Source: Candidatus Amunia macphersoniae
GTDB taxonomy: Bacteria > Chloroflexota > Dormibacteria > Aeolococcales > Aeolococcaceae
Reading direction: 5' to 3'
Length of the DNA stretch: 50,643 bases
Assembly (NCBI GenBank): GCA_016464795.1
Contig: JAEKNN010000006.1
Coordinates: 1-50,643 of the forward strand
Shown here: positions 35,538-44,282 of the stretch, piece by piece
How positions within the stretch are numbered: the stretch's first letter is position 1
Layout: the number at the start of each line of letters is the position of its first letter
The notes under the pieces: model-generated
The model's input: the letters and a program-made list of their open reading frames with translations, nothing else
Told to the model about the DNA's origin: nothing
The model's database searches: none
Program-made: the position numbers and the translations under genes

Positions 35538-35583
35538 GACCCCCGATCCTTGCCGGACCTGGGCTGTCGATGTCAGTCGCCAT
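35489..35583 (-). pseudogene. Decapitated gene start abutting the DUF222 fragment
   Basis: On the minus strand a strong AGGAGG (35592-35597) lies 8 nt before ATG 35583, followed by about 31 codons (MATDIDSPGPARIGG, then LKRRTALAALAVLERPP) that read like a real N-terminus entering a hydrophobic segment. Similarity to sense protein ends where the opposite-strand DUF222 fragment begins, near 35489. It sits downstream of the ABC/lipoprotein operon on the same strand, so the operon probably once continued here. Family not recognised. Confidence 0.45.
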
Positions 35584-35769
35584 GGTGATGTCCTCCTGTG
35601 GTGAACGGTTCGGGAGAAGCATCCCGCCACGCTGAGGCGGACCGGGGGATCGGCTGGCAAACGCCTCAGAGACTGATCGGTCGATGGGGGCTGCCCGAAT
35701 GCAGGTCGCTCGGAAGGCGCGCTCGCGTCAGGGGCGGCTTCCGTCGTCGACGGGTCGACGCGGGCGACC

Positions 35770-36870
35770 TCAGAACGGGCGGTAGTCGATCCCATCGGGA
35801 CGCGCCAGGTGGTAGCTGCCGCTGCCGCTCCACTGCCAGACCACTGTCGAGGTGGTCGGGTCGACGACGACGATGCGGTTGTTGAAGTCGTCGCAGATGG
35901 CCACCCGGTTGCTCGCCAGGGGGATCGCGATCGAGGTGTGGTTGAGCTGCTCCTTGCCGCGCGGCGCGTACTTCCAGAGCACGGCTCCGTCAGCTCCGAT
36001 GCGCAGCACCTGACCGAGCGTCGAATAGTCGGTGAGCAGCACCGAGCCGTCGGGGTAGGCCATCCCATCGGACGGGTAGCCGGCGGGAACGCGATGGCTC
36101 CAGCGCAGGGTGCCGTCGGGGTTGATCCAGTTCACCGAGCGGCTGCCGATCTCGGTGACCACCACCGACCCGTCCCGGGTCGGGAACGCGCCGTTAGGGG
36201 TGGCGAACTGCTGCGGGGGGTTGTGGCGGCAGCCATTGCCGCCGAGGATGGAGATGGTCGCGCCGGTGCTCCCGCTGAGGTGGAGGATTCGACAGTTGTT
36301 GATGTCGGCCATCCAGGCGCTGCCGTCCGCCGCGGGGGCGAGGTCGTCGGGATTGTTGAAGTGGGTGCTGTCCTTGCCGCGCCGATCGTAGGTCCCGATC
36401 TGCCAGAGGACGGCGCCGCTGGTGCGGTCGATGGCCATGGCGCCCTGGCCGTCTTCGGAGCTGAGCAGGATCGACGACCCGTCAGTGCTGTAAAAGGCGT
36501 CGTCCGGCGCCCCCAGTGGGTGCAGCAGCGGCGGCGAGGTGGTGGGGAACGTCCACGTGATGTTGCCGCTGGGGTCGATCTCGGTGAGCCGGCTGTGGCT
36601 GCTGCTCTCGGCGATCAGGAGGTGGCCGGTGAACGGGACGCCGGCCGGCAGCGCGGGCAGCGCCGCCGCCTCGCCGGGCAACAGGAAGCCGGGCGGGGCG
36701 GGCGTGCGGGTTGGCGTGGGAACGGGCGTCGCAGTGGCGGGCGCGCGTGACGGCACGACCTGGGGCAGGCTGGCCGGCGGCGCCGAGGAGCATCCGGTGA
36801 GCAGCATCAGGCCGGCGAGAGCTGCCGCTGCCACGCTGCGCCGGCGGGCACTTCGGGAGCGGACGCTCAC
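35770..36870 (-). CDS. Beta-propeller lipoprotein (PQQ/arylsulfotransferase-like repeats)
   Basis: 366 residues from GTG 36870. Lipoprotein signal with RSRSARRRS n-region and lipobox LLTGCSS, a Pro/Thr-rich linker, then repeats typical of a PQQ-like or arylsulfotransferase-like propeller: LTEIDPSGNITWTFP, AIDRTSGAVLWQIG, WINPDGTLRWSH, RIGADGAVLWKYA and VVDPTTSTVVWQWSG. HFNNPDDLAP and NHTSIAIPL carry His residues at blade tops. Its GTG overlaps the upstream stop (GTGA). Extracytoplasmic, exact role unknown. Confidence 0.78.
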   Translation of the reverse strand: MSVRSRSARRRSVAAAALAGLMLLTGCSSAPPASLPQVVPSRAPATATPVPTPTRTPAPPGFLLPGEAAALPALPAGVPFTGHLLIAESSSHSRLTEIDPSGNITWTFPTTSPPLLHPLGAPDDAFYSTDGSSILLSSEDGQGAMAIDRTSGAVLWQIGTYDRRGKDSTHFNNPDDLAPAADGSAWMADINNCRILHLSGSTGATISILGGNGCRHNPPQQFATPNGAFPTRDGSVVVTEIGSRSVNWINPDGTLRWSHRVPAGYPSDGMAYPDGSVLLTDYSTLGQVLRIGADGAVLWKYAPRGKEQLNHTSIAIPLASNRVAICDDFNNRIVVVDPTTSTVVWQWSGSGSYHLARPDGIDYRPF

Positions 36871-37970
36871 CCCGGCACCCCGCAGGCGGGCATCGAGTAC
36901 AGCGTGTTGGTGATCGAGTCGACGATCTCCAGTGTCCCCGACGCGGTCACCGCCAGGCCCTGCGGCGACGGCAGGTTGACCGACACCGCGGCGGAGGCGC
37001 CCGAGGAGGGGTCGACGGCGAGGACGTCGCGATGGTCGAGCTCGGTGACATAGAGAAGGCCCGCGTGGTAGACGACCTCGTCGAGGTCGGTGAAGTGGCC
37101 CAGCGGCCGTTTGGCGCCCGACGGCGAGATCACCGACAGGCCGGGGGTCGACTCGCTGGCCACGTACACGTTGCCGGCGGGGTCGGTGGCGGCGGCGACG
37201 GGGCGGCCCAGGCCGCTGCCGAGCAGCTGCGGAGGTGAGCTGGGAGCTGACGCGGCTGTCGCCGGAAGGGCAGGCCCGGTCGTGGCAGGGGCCGGCGCCG
37301 CCAGGCTCACCGCGAAGAGCTGTCCAGTGGGGCTGTCGGGCACCAGCAGGCGGTGGCCGGCGGCGTCGATGGCGATGCCGTCGATGCCGGCGTTGCTGGT
37401 GGGGTTGGGAAAGCTGACCAGCGTGTGCGACGCGGAGGAGGGCGCGGGGGTGACCACCGCGATGGCGTTGCGGTCCTGCTGCGCCACCAACAGCGTGCTG
37501 CCGTCGCTGGCGACACCCTCGGGGCCGCCGGAGACCGTCTGGGTGGTGACAGCTCGGTCGGTGCCGCCGCTGGCGCTGATGCCGATCAGCTGGTTGGCCT
37601 CGCGAGCGGTGACCCAGAGGCGGCCGGCGTCGCCGACGGCGATGTCGTCGGGTGATACAGCGAACGTGTGCACGACCTGGAGCGCGTGCGCGTCACGCGG
37701 GGGGCCGCAGCCGGCCAGCGTCACCTGGGGCAGAGACGGGGTCGAAGAGGCAGTTGCGGCCGGGGTGCTGCTGGGCCCCGCCGATGACCGCACCGCCGAC
37801 GGTGTGGGGCTGGCTGAGCCGGGACTGCCGCAGGCTGAGACGGCCGCGCCGGTCAGCAGCATCGAGACCAACCGGAGGCGGCCGCGGCGTCGGCTGACCG
37901 GCAGGGCGCCACCGCAGCGTCGGTCTGGGGAGGGTGGGAGGCGGCGGCGGTGATGACTGAGGAGCGGCAC
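36867..37970 (-). CDS. Beta-propeller lipoprotein (NHL/SMP-30-like)
   Basis: About 367 residues from GTG 37970; the start is uncertain, with ATG 38039 (overlapping the permease end) and ATG 37862 as alternatives. A basic region (SRRRGRLRL) precedes a lipobox ending in VSACG, then a Ser/Pro/Thr linker and propeller-like repeats (DDIAVGDAGRLWVT, PEGVASDGSTLLVA, IDGIAIDAAGHRLLV, AAATDPAGNVYVA, EVVYHAGLLYVTE). Likely an extracytoplasmic binding propeller. Coupled to the next lipoprotein by GTGA overlap; located directly after the FtsX-type permease. Confidence 0.72.
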   Translation of the reverse strand: MPLLSHHRRRLPPSPDRRCGGALPVSRRRGRLRLVSMLLTGAAVSACGSPGSASPTPSAVRSSAGPSSTPAATASSTPSLPQVTLAGCGPPRDAHALQVVHTFAVSPDDIAVGDAGRLWVTAREANQLIGISASGGTDRAVTTQTVSGGPEGVASDGSTLLVAQQDRNAIAVVTPAPSSASHTLVSFPNPTSNAGIDGIAIDAAGHRLLVPDSPTGQLFAVSLAAPAPATTGPALPATAASAPSSPPQLLGSGLGRPVAAATDPAGNVYVASESTPGLSVISPSGAKRPLGHFTDLDEVVYHAGLLYVTELDHRDVLAVDPSSGASAAVSVNLPSPQGLAVTASGTLEIVDSITNTLYSMPACGVPG

Positions 37971-38019
37971 CGAGTGGATTGTCGCTGCCGTGGTGGTGCG
38001 GTGCTCATTCCCGGCGTCA

Positions 38020-40767
38020 TCACTCCTCGCGGAGAACATCCACCAGCCTGGTGCGCCGCAGCACCGCCCCGGCCACCAGGGAGGCGGCCACCGCCACCAC
38101 CAGCACCAGCGCGAGCAGCACCGTCACCGACAGCGCCGGCACCGTCACACCGGTCGGCGGGATGGTGAACAGCGGGCGCAGGATCTGCACGAAGATCAGC
38201 GCCATCGCGGTGCCCACCAGGGCGCCGAGCACGATGCTCGCCACCGCCACCAGCAGCGCCTCGGCGACGATCAGCGCCACCAGCTGGCGCATCCGCATTC
38301 CCAGCGCTCGCAGGGTGATGTGCTCCTTGCGGCGGCGCAACAGCAGGCCGAAGACGAAGATCGCGATGCCCAGCGCGCTGAGCAGCACCGTGTACAGGCC
38401 CTCGAGCCTGGCCAGGCCGTCGATGTTCAACGCCGACAGCGTCGACTGGTCGCGGTTGACAGCGGTGCTGATGGTGTCGATCAGCAACGGCGTGGTGCGC
38501 CCGGGACCGGAGCGCAGCGCGGCTGCGGCGGCCGTCGAGGTGGTGTCGTTGCCACCGGTGTCGAGCAGGTAGAGCGTGGGTGTCGCCGCCGGCACGGCCG
38601 CGTGGTAGCCGGCCATCGAGCTGACGATGTCCACTCCCTGCGGGAAGCCCGGGAAGTTGGTGTACGAGCCCACGTCGAGCAGGGTGACCGGGATCGGCGC
38701 TCCGCCGCCGGGATTGGGCAGGCGCACCCGCACGTGGTCGCCGACCGCGATGTTGAAGGTGCGGGCCAGCTCCTGGTCGATGAGCACCGCTGCGGGATTG
38801 GAGGCCAGCGTGCTCAGCGCTGCAGCCGGGGTGATCCCCACCAGGAAGCTGGGGTTGATGGTGGCCACGCTGGGAAAGGTCGCCGGGTCGATCGCCGCCA
38901 GGGTGCGCTTGTCGGTACCAACCAACACCGACGCCGTTTCGATCACCGGGCTCACCGCCCGAACCCCGGGCACGCTCAGCGCCGACGCGAAGCCGGCCGG
39001 CTGCTTCTGCGACGACGTCGGGGTGACCCGCACATCGGCGCCGTTGACGAAGCGCGCGTCGGTGACCTTCTCGGCCTGGTAGGTGCGCGCGAACATCGAC
39101 ACGCTCATCCCAAACGCGATCGCCAGGCTCAGGGCGATGATCCCGGCCGCCACCCCGCGCGGCCGCCGGAGCACGCTGAGCAGGGCGGTGCGCGCCACCA
39201 GCCGCTTGCGAAAGCTCTGGGTGCTGATCCGAGTCGACAGCCGCGCCGCCAGCGCCAGCAGCCCGCGCACCGCCAGCAGGGTGGCGCCGATCCACAGGAA
39301 CGCCGGCGCCAGCAGCAGGTAGAACGACAGCGAGACGCTCTGGGTGTCAGCCGCAGCGGTCACCGGCGGCTTGAACCCGCCGCTCAGGTAGGTGACCAGG
39401 CCCACCACCGCGGCGGCCGCCAGGAAGTAGAGGTCGACGCGATGGCGCAGCCAGCCGGCCGGACGGGTGACCTCCATCTCCCGGCGCTCGTCACTGACCT
39501 CGCCGAGCAGCGAGCGCCGGGCGGGCAGGTACAGCGCCAGCGCGGTGGTCACCGCCGCTGCCGCCAGCGAGAGCCCGATCGACACCGCGTAGGCGCCGCC
39601 GTCGCCGTTGACGCCGTTGAAGAGCAGGGCGAGCGCGCCGAAGCCGAGCGCCAGCCCCACCACCGAGCCGAGCACCGCCAGCACCAGGGTGTTGAGCGCG
39701 AGCGCGCGCAGCATCGCCCGCGGTCGCATCCCGCGCGCCCGTAGGGTGGCCCGCTCGCGGCGCTGGGCCTCCGCCAGCAGGCTGCCGGCGTAGCGCGAGA
39801 GGTAGGCGGCCAGGGCCACTCCGGGGAGGCCGAGGAAGATGAACAGCACCTTCGCCAGGGTGCTGTCGCGCTGGGCGCCGGTCAGCGTCGAGCTGAGGTT
39901 GTCGACCACGGTGATGTCGCCGGGTGCCAGCCGCTCGATGGTGCGCCGCAGCCCCTCGGTGGTGACCAGGGCGGTGGCGGGGTCGGCGGCCAGCGCGGTG
40001 CGGTCGATGCCGGCGTGCACCTCGACGATCGGCGGCGCCTTGAGCACCGGCGGGGTGGCGGCGGCGTCGGCGCGCAATGCGGGGATGACCACGTCGCGAA
40101 AGGTGGCCAGGTCGACCGCCACCACGTACGGCGAGGCGACGAACTCACCCTGGGTGTCGGGGCTGCGGCTCAGGAAGAGCGGGGTGGCCCGGGTGAAGTC
40201 GGCGGTGGCTCCCACCCGCAGCGACAGCGGCACGGCGCGGCCGGGCAGGCTGACGGTGATGGTGCTGTCCGGCCGAGCCCCGACCAGGTCGGAGGTGGGC
40301 AGGCTGACCAGCCCGGTTGTGGCGGTGTACTGGCCGGCGATGGTGCGCACCAGTGGGAAGCTCTGCAGGTATGAGGCGTTGAAGCCCATCAGGGTGATCG
40401 CGCCGGTGACCGGGCCGGACGGCCCTCGGACGGAGCCGGCGGGCAGCTCGACGCTGGCGAATCCCTCGGCGGCGCGCACCCCGGCGACGCCGGCCACGGC
40501 GGCGATCAGCTGCGCCTGGGTGGGCGGCGGCGGGGCGTTGCTGGTGACCGGGCTGGGGCTGGTGGGCGCGGTGCCGAGCGGGTTGGTGAGCCCGGCCTGC
40601 ATGTCGAGCACCACCGGGGAGATCGCCCGCGCGGTCATCTGCGCCGACGAGGAGTCGACGAAGAACGACACCCCGGAGAACAGCCCGACCGCCAGCGCGA
40701 TCCCCAGCACCGAGGCCAGGGTGCGGCGCGGATTGCGCATCAGGTCGCGGAGGACGTACCTATGCAT
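38020..40767 (-). CDS. ABC transporter permease, duplicated FtsX/MacB type
   Basis: 915 residues. An N-terminal MacB-like unit (RDLMRNPRRTLASVLGIALAVGLFSGV, then a periplasmic region), a first FtsX domain with several spans around 310-420, a second MacB-like unit near RTALLSVLRRPRGVAAGIIALSLAIAFGMSV and a C-terminal FtsX domain ending RLVDVLREE. This is the long-form LolE/SalY-type permease that needs no second permease. Overlaps the ATPase gene upstream by 8 nt. Mechanotransmission-type transporters of this class move lipoproteins, peptides or drugs out of the membrane; substrate unknown. Two ATPase genes precede it. Confidence 0.88.
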   Translation of the reverse strand: MHRYVLRDLMRNPRRTLASVLGIALAVGLFSGVSFFVDSSSAQMTARAISPVVLDMQAGLTNPLGTAPTSPSPVTSNAPPPPTQAQLIAAVAGVAGVRAAEGFASVELPAGSVRGPSGPVTGAITLMGFNASYLQSFPLVRTIAGQYTATTGLVSLPTSDLVGARPDSTITVSLPGRAVPLSLRVGATADFTRATPLFLSRSPDTQGEFVASPYVVAVDLATFRDVVIPALRADAAATPPVLKAPPIVEVHAGIDRTALAADPATALVTTEGLRRTIERLAPGDITVVDNLSSTLTGAQRDSTLAKVLFIFLGLPGVALAAYLSRYAGSLLAEAQRRERATLRARGMRPRAMLRALALNTLVLAVLGSVVGLALGFGALALLFNGVNGDGGAYAVSIGLSLAAAAVTTALALYLPARRSLLGEVSDERREMEVTRPAGWLRHRVDLYFLAAAAVVGLVTYLSGGFKPPVTAAADTQSVSLSFYLLLAPAFLWIGATLLAVRGLLALAARLSTRISTQSFRKRLVARTALLSVLRRPRGVAAGIIALSLAIAFGMSVSMFARTYQAEKVTDARFVNGADVRVTPTSSQKQPAGFASALSVPGVRAVSPVIETASVLVGTDKRTLAAIDPATFPSVATINPSFLVGITPAAALSTLASNPAAVLIDQELARTFNIAVGDHVRVRLPNPGGGAPIPVTLLDVGSYTNFPGFPQGVDIVSSMAGYHAAVPAATPTLYLLDTGGNDTTSTAAAAALRSGPGRTTPLLIDTISTAVNRDQSTLSALNIDGLARLEGLYTVLLSALGIAIFVFGLLLRRRKEHITLRALGMRMRQLVALIVAEALLVAVASIVLGALVGTAMALIFVQILRPLFTIPPTGVTVPALSVTVLLALVLVVAVAASLVAGAVLRRTRLVDVLREE

Positions 40768-41470
40768 GGGCGCGCTCCGCTCCAGCCAGATCAGCGCCGC
40801 TGTCGGCGACCACGTGACCGTCGCGCAGGGAGACGATGCGCTCGAAGCGGGACGCCACCGCGGGATCGTGGGTGACCACGATGGTGGTGGCGCCGATCTC
40901 GGCGGTGGCCTCCAGCAGCAGATCGACGACCGACCGCGAGGTCACCGTGTCGAGGCCGCCGGTGGGCTCGTCGGCGAGCACCAGCGCGGGCCGGTGGATC
41001 AGGCAGCGGGCGATGCCGACGCGCTGCTTCTGGCCACCGGAGAGCTGGTCGGGGAGCTTGTCCTGGTGGCCGGCCAGCCCCAGCTTGGCGAGCATCTCGC
41101 GCGGCGAGACCCCGTTGTCGCGCTCGGAGATGCCGCTCTGCAGGGCCACGTTCTCGGTGGCGGTGAGGAACGGCACCAGGTCGTACGCCTGGAAGACAAA
41201 GCCCGCGTTCTGGCGGCGCCACCGGGCCCGCTGCTCCTCGCCCAGGCTGGCGACGTCGGTGCCGAGCACCTCGAGGGTGCCGCCGTCGGCGTGCTCGAGG
41301 CAGCCGATCACCGAGAGCAGGGTCGACTTGCCGCAGCCGCTGGGACCGACGATGGCCAGCCGCTGGCCGGTGGGGATCTCGAGGTCGATGGAGTCGATGG
41401 CGCGCACCGTTCCGGCCGCGGTCCGGTAGGCACGGCGCAGGCGCAAGGCGCGCACCGCCCAGTCGCTCAT
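40760..41470 (-). CDS. ABC transporter ATP-binding protein (LolD/MacB type)
   Basis: 236 residues from ATG 41470. Walker A GPSGCGKST (42-50), signature LSGGQKQRVGIARC, Walker B LVLADEPTGG with the following D-loop, and a His switch in VVTHDPAVA. Starts in an ATGA overlap with the upstream ATPase gene, and ends 8 nt inside the permease gene. Energises the FtsX-type permease at 38020. Confidence 0.93.
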   Translation of the reverse strand: MSDWAVRALRLRRAYRTAAGTVRAIDSIDLEIPTGQRLAIVGPSGCGKSTLLSVIGCLEHADGGTLEVLGTDVASLGEEQRARWRRQNAGFVFQAYDLVPFLTATENVALQSGISERDNGVSPREMLAKLGLAGHQDKLPDQLSGGQKQRVGIARCLIHRPALVLADEPTGGLDTVTSRSVVDLLLEATAEIGATTIVVTHDPAVASRFERIVSLRDGHVVADSGADLAGAERAHA

Positions 41471-42183
41471 CGGGTGTCGATCCTGCCGTCGGTGATCACC
41501 AGCTGGCGGTCCGCCGAGGCGGCCAGGGCGGGGTTGTGGGTGACCACCAGCAGGGTCAGCCCGGTCTCGCGGCGCAACCGGAGCAGCAGCTCCATCACCT
41601 GGGCGGCGGACTCGCTGTCGAGCTCGCCGGTGATCTCGTCGCCGAGCAGCAGGTCGGGCCGGTTGGCCAGCGCCACCGCGATCCCGGCGCGCTGCGCCTC
41701 ACCGCCCGACAGCTGGTTGGGGCGCTGCCGGCGCCGGCCGTCGAGCCCGAGCACGTCGAGCAGCTCGCGGGCGCGGGCGATGGCGCCGCGTGGCCGACCG
41801 GCGATCTCCAGGGCCAGGGCCACGTTCTCCTCGGCACTGAGGAAGGGCACCAGGTTGCCGCGCTGGAACACCAGCCCCACCTTCTCGGAGCGGACCGCGG
41901 CCCGCTCGGCCTCGTCGAGGCGACTGAGGTCGCGCCCGCCCACCAGCACCCGGCCGGCGGTGGGCAGCGAGAGCCCGGCCATGATCGACAGCAGCGTCGA
42001 CTTGCCGCTCCCCGAGGGCCCAACCAGGCTGACGAACTCGCCGGCGTGGAGCTGGAGGCTGGCCCCGCGCAGGGCCACGGTCTCAGCCTCGCCCTCACGG
42101 TACACCTTGAAGACATCGACCACCTCGGCGACCGGGGCCTCGGTCACCGCCAGGGACTCGGGCAGGCTCTCCAGCGCGCTCAC
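41467..42183 (-). CDS. ABC transporter ATP-binding protein (LolD/MacB type)
   Basis: 238 residues from GTG 42183, chosen because it overlaps the lipoprotein stop as GTGA; GTG 42189 is two codons longer. Walker A GPSGSGKST, signature LSGGEAQRAGIAVALA, Walker B LLLGDEITGELD (unusual I-T in place of P-T) and switch VVTHNPALA. A second ATPase for a single long permease suggests either a heterodimeric ATPase or two transport modes. Confidence 0.92.
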   Translation of the reverse strand: MSALESLPESLAVTEAPVAEVVDVFKVYREGEAETVALRGASLQLHAGEFVSLVGPSGSGKSTLLSIMAGLSLPTAGRVLVGGRDLSRLDEAERAAVRSEKVGLVFQRGNLVPFLSAEENVALALEIAGRPRGAIARARELLDVLGLDGRRRQRPNQLSGGEAQRAGIAVALANRPDLLLGDEITGELDSESAAQVMELLLRLRRETGLTLLVVTHNPALAASADRQLVITDGRIDTR

Positions 42184-42809
42184 TGCCACTGGAACGTCGA
42201 GACCACGTCGTCGGCCCCCTGGGGGTCGTACTGGTTGGCCGCGATCGAGTAGCTCACCACCGCCATCGTCGAGCCGTCGCGGGGGATGTAATAGACGGCG
42301 GTGACCAGCTGCTGCGGATTGCCGGTGACGGCGTTGTTGCCGTTGGTCCAGGAGTACGCCGCCTTCTGCACGGTGCGCCCCGCCAGCGACACCGGGCCAA
42401 CCGGGATCACCTCCTTGTAGGCGGGGCTCTGCGCGCGCAGCGTGGCCACGTCAGTGCGCGCGTAGCCGGCCGGATCGGCCGCCTGGGCGCCGGTGACCAC
42501 GCTGATCACCAGCTTCTCGGTGCCGCGGGTGGCAGTGGCGCTGCCGTCGGTGGCCTCGGTCATCGCCCCGGGCGCGTCGACGCGGTAGTGAAAGCGACTG
42601 CTGACGAAGCGGGTCGGCGCCGCCTCACCGCCGCCGTTGTCGGCCGGTGCGGCGCTCTCGCTGCTGGCGGGTCGGCTCGCCGACGAGGCGCTCCCGCTGG
42701 TGGCGTCGGAGCCGCACCCGCTGGCGAGCACGGTGGCTCCGGCCACGCCGAGCACCAGCAGGGTGCTACGCCCGAGCAGGCGGCGATGTCGAAGGATGGC
42801 TTGGTTCAT
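42180..42809 (-). CDS. Secreted lipoprotein of the ABC operon
   Basis: 209 residues from ATG 42809. Signal with RHRRLLGR n-region, hydrophobic core and lipobox LASGCGS, a Ser/Ala/Gly-rich linker, then a compact domain of about 140 residues starting FVSSRFHYRVDAPG and including TEKLVISVVTG and ISYSIAANQ-like strands, resembling the PsbP/LpqN-like fold of actinobacterial lipoproteins (tentative). First gene of the operon lipoprotein-ATPase-ATPase-permease, with a direct repeat 23 nt upstream shared with the response-regulator gene. Confidence 0.75.
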   Translation of the reverse strand: MNQAILRHRRLLGRSTLLVLGVAGATVLASGCGSDATSGSASSASRPASSESAAPADNGGGEAAPTRFVSSRFHYRVDAPGAMTEATDGSATATRGTEKLVISVVTGAQAADPAGYARTDVATLRAQSPAYKEVIPVGPVSLAGRTVQKAAYSWTNGNNAVTGNPQQLVTAVYYIPRDGSTMAVVSYSIAANQYDPQGADDVVSTFQWQ

Positions 42810-42831
42810 GCCATCACCGTGATGGTTGGGG

Positions 42832-42850
42832 ATGAACGGGGGCTGAACGC
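42832..42850 (-). promoter_or_regulatory. Direct-repeat operator upstream of the lipoprotein-ABC operon
   Basis: Plus-strand ATGAACGG (42832-42839) and CTGAACGC (42843-42850), period 11 bp, starting 23 nt before ATG 42809. Matches the pair at 44982-45000 in sequence, spacing and distance to the start codon. Predicted binding site of the OmpR-family regulator at 44279. Confidence 0.6.
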
Positions 42851-42863
42851 CTCCGACGGTCGA

Positions 42864-44282
42864 TCATGGTTCGATCCTGGCACGACCGTCCGCCGGAACG
42901 CGGACGATGAACCGTGCCCCCGGTCCGGGACCGAGCGCGATGCTGCCCCCATGGGCGTGCGCCACGGCGGCGCAGATGGCCATGCCCAGGCCGGCGCCGC
43001 CACTCTCGCGGCCGCGCGCCGGGTCGCCGCGGGTGAAGCGCTCGAAGAGGTCGACGCGGAGCGGCGGCGGGATGCCCGGACCGGTGTCGGCGATCTCGAT
43101 GCCCCACCAGTCGCCCTCGCGAGCGGCGCTGACCGAGATGGTGCCGCCCGACGGGGTGTGCGCCACCGCGTTGCTGAGCAGGTTGTCGACCAGCCGGCGC
43201 AGCAGTTCGGGGTCGGCGGCCAGCCGGCCCACGTCGGGCAGCTCGGTGGCCACGGTCAGCCCGTGCTGGCTGATCAGGGGACGCCACTGGTCCACGCGCT
43301 CCTCCAGGAAGTCGGCCAGGTCGAGTGCCTCCAGGCGGGGTCGCAGCGCACCGGCGTCTGCGCGGGCCAGCACCAGCAGGTGGTCGGCGAGCCGGCTGAG
43401 CCGCTCCAGCTCCTCGCCCACCTGACGGAGGCTGCGGCGGTGGTCCTCGGCGCTGCGCTCCTGGCGCAGGCTCACCTGCACCTCGGCGAGCATCACCGAC
43501 AGCGGCGCGCGCAGCTCGTGGGCGGCGTCGGCGGTGAAGCGCTGCAGCGATGCGAAGGCGGCCTCGAGGCGGCCGAGCATCTCGTTGAAGGTGGCCGCCA
43601 GCTCGCCGAGCTCGTCGGGCGGCAGGGCCAGGTCGATGCGGCGGTGCAGGTCGCGCTCGCTGATGTCGCGGGCGGTGGCGGCGATCACCCGCACCGGGCG
43701 CAGCGCCCGGCCGGCGACCACGTAGCCAAGGATCGAGGCCACGGTGGTGAGCGCCACCACGACCGCGATCAGCAGCAGCTCGGTGCGCCGTACTGAGCTC
43801 TGCTCTTCGGCCGTCGAGCGGGTCACCACCAGGGCCACGTTCTGGCCGCTGGCGCCGCCCGTGCCTACCCGCTGGGCGCGCACCCGGTGCTGCACGTTGC
43901 CGATGGAGATGGTGCCGAACACCGGCTGCGAGCCGGCCAGGGCGTCGTGGGCGAACGGAGCCACCGCCGCCGGCGGCAGCGCCTGCCCCGACTGGTCGAG
44001 CGCGTGGCCGCGGTCGTCGATGAGGATGGCGTCGACGGCGATGCCCTCGGCAGTTTGCCCGGGAAGCACGTCGCCACCCTGGAAGCTGAGCCGGCCGTTG
44101 CTTGAGTCGATGCCCGACACCACCGCCTGGGTCTGGGCGGTGAGGCTGTCGTCGATCGCCCCCGCCTCCAGCCGGGTCAGATAGATGGAGAAGGCGACTG
44201 CCGCCAGGCCGGCGACCAGCGCGAAGATCACTGCGTAGGTGATGGTCAGCCGGGCGCGAGTGCCGCGCAGCCAGCGTCTCAC
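42864..44282 (-). CDS. Sensor histidine kinase
   Basis: 472 residues from GTG 44282, which overlaps the response-regulator stop (GTGA). Transmembrane span 1 at about 13-35, an extracytoplasmic sensor region of roughly 130 residues, span 2 at about 168-190, a HAMP domain (GRALRPVRVIAATARDIS), HisKA with phospho-acceptor His255 in FTADAAHELRAPLSV, and HATPase_c with N box LVDNLLSNAVAHTPSGG, G1 IADTGPGIP, F box LFERFTRG and G2 GAGLGMAI. Pairs with the regulator at 44279. The signal is unknown; a link to envelope stress is suggested by the ABC/lipoprotein operon sharing its operator. Confidence 0.94.
   Translation of the reverse strand: MRRWLRGTRARLTITYAVIFALVAGLAAVAFSIYLTRLEAGAIDDSLTAQTQAVVSGIDSSNGRLSFQGGDVLPGQTAEGIAVDAILIDDRGHALDQSGQALPPAAVAPFAHDALAGSQPVFGTISIGNVQHRVRAQRVGTGGASGQNVALVVTRSTAEEQSSVRRTELLLIAVVVALTTVASILGYVVAGRALRPVRVIAATARDISERDLHRRIDLALPPDELGELAATFNEMLGRLEAAFASLQRFTADAAHELRAPLSVMLAEVQVSLRQERSAEDHRRSLRQVGEELERLSRLADHLLVLARADAGALRPRLEALDLADFLEERVDQWRPLISQHGLTVATELPDVGRLAADPELLRRLVDNLLSNAVAHTPSGGTISVSAAREGDWWGIEIADTGPGIPPPLRVDLFERFTRGDPARGRESGGAGLGMAICAAVAHAHGGSIALGPGPGARFIVRVPADGRARIEP

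Noticed and set aside
35127..36068. 313-residue minus-strand ORF over the scar and the propeller lipoprotein
   Set aside because: Out of frame with the lipoprotein and crosses the DUF222 fragment; shadow frame.
37990..42304. Two long plus-strand ORFs (584 and 821 residues) antisense to the ABC permease and ATPases
   Set aside because: Composition is Arg/Gln/His or Ser/Arg/Thr rich with no domain; the minus strand carries Walker motifs and FtsX domains.
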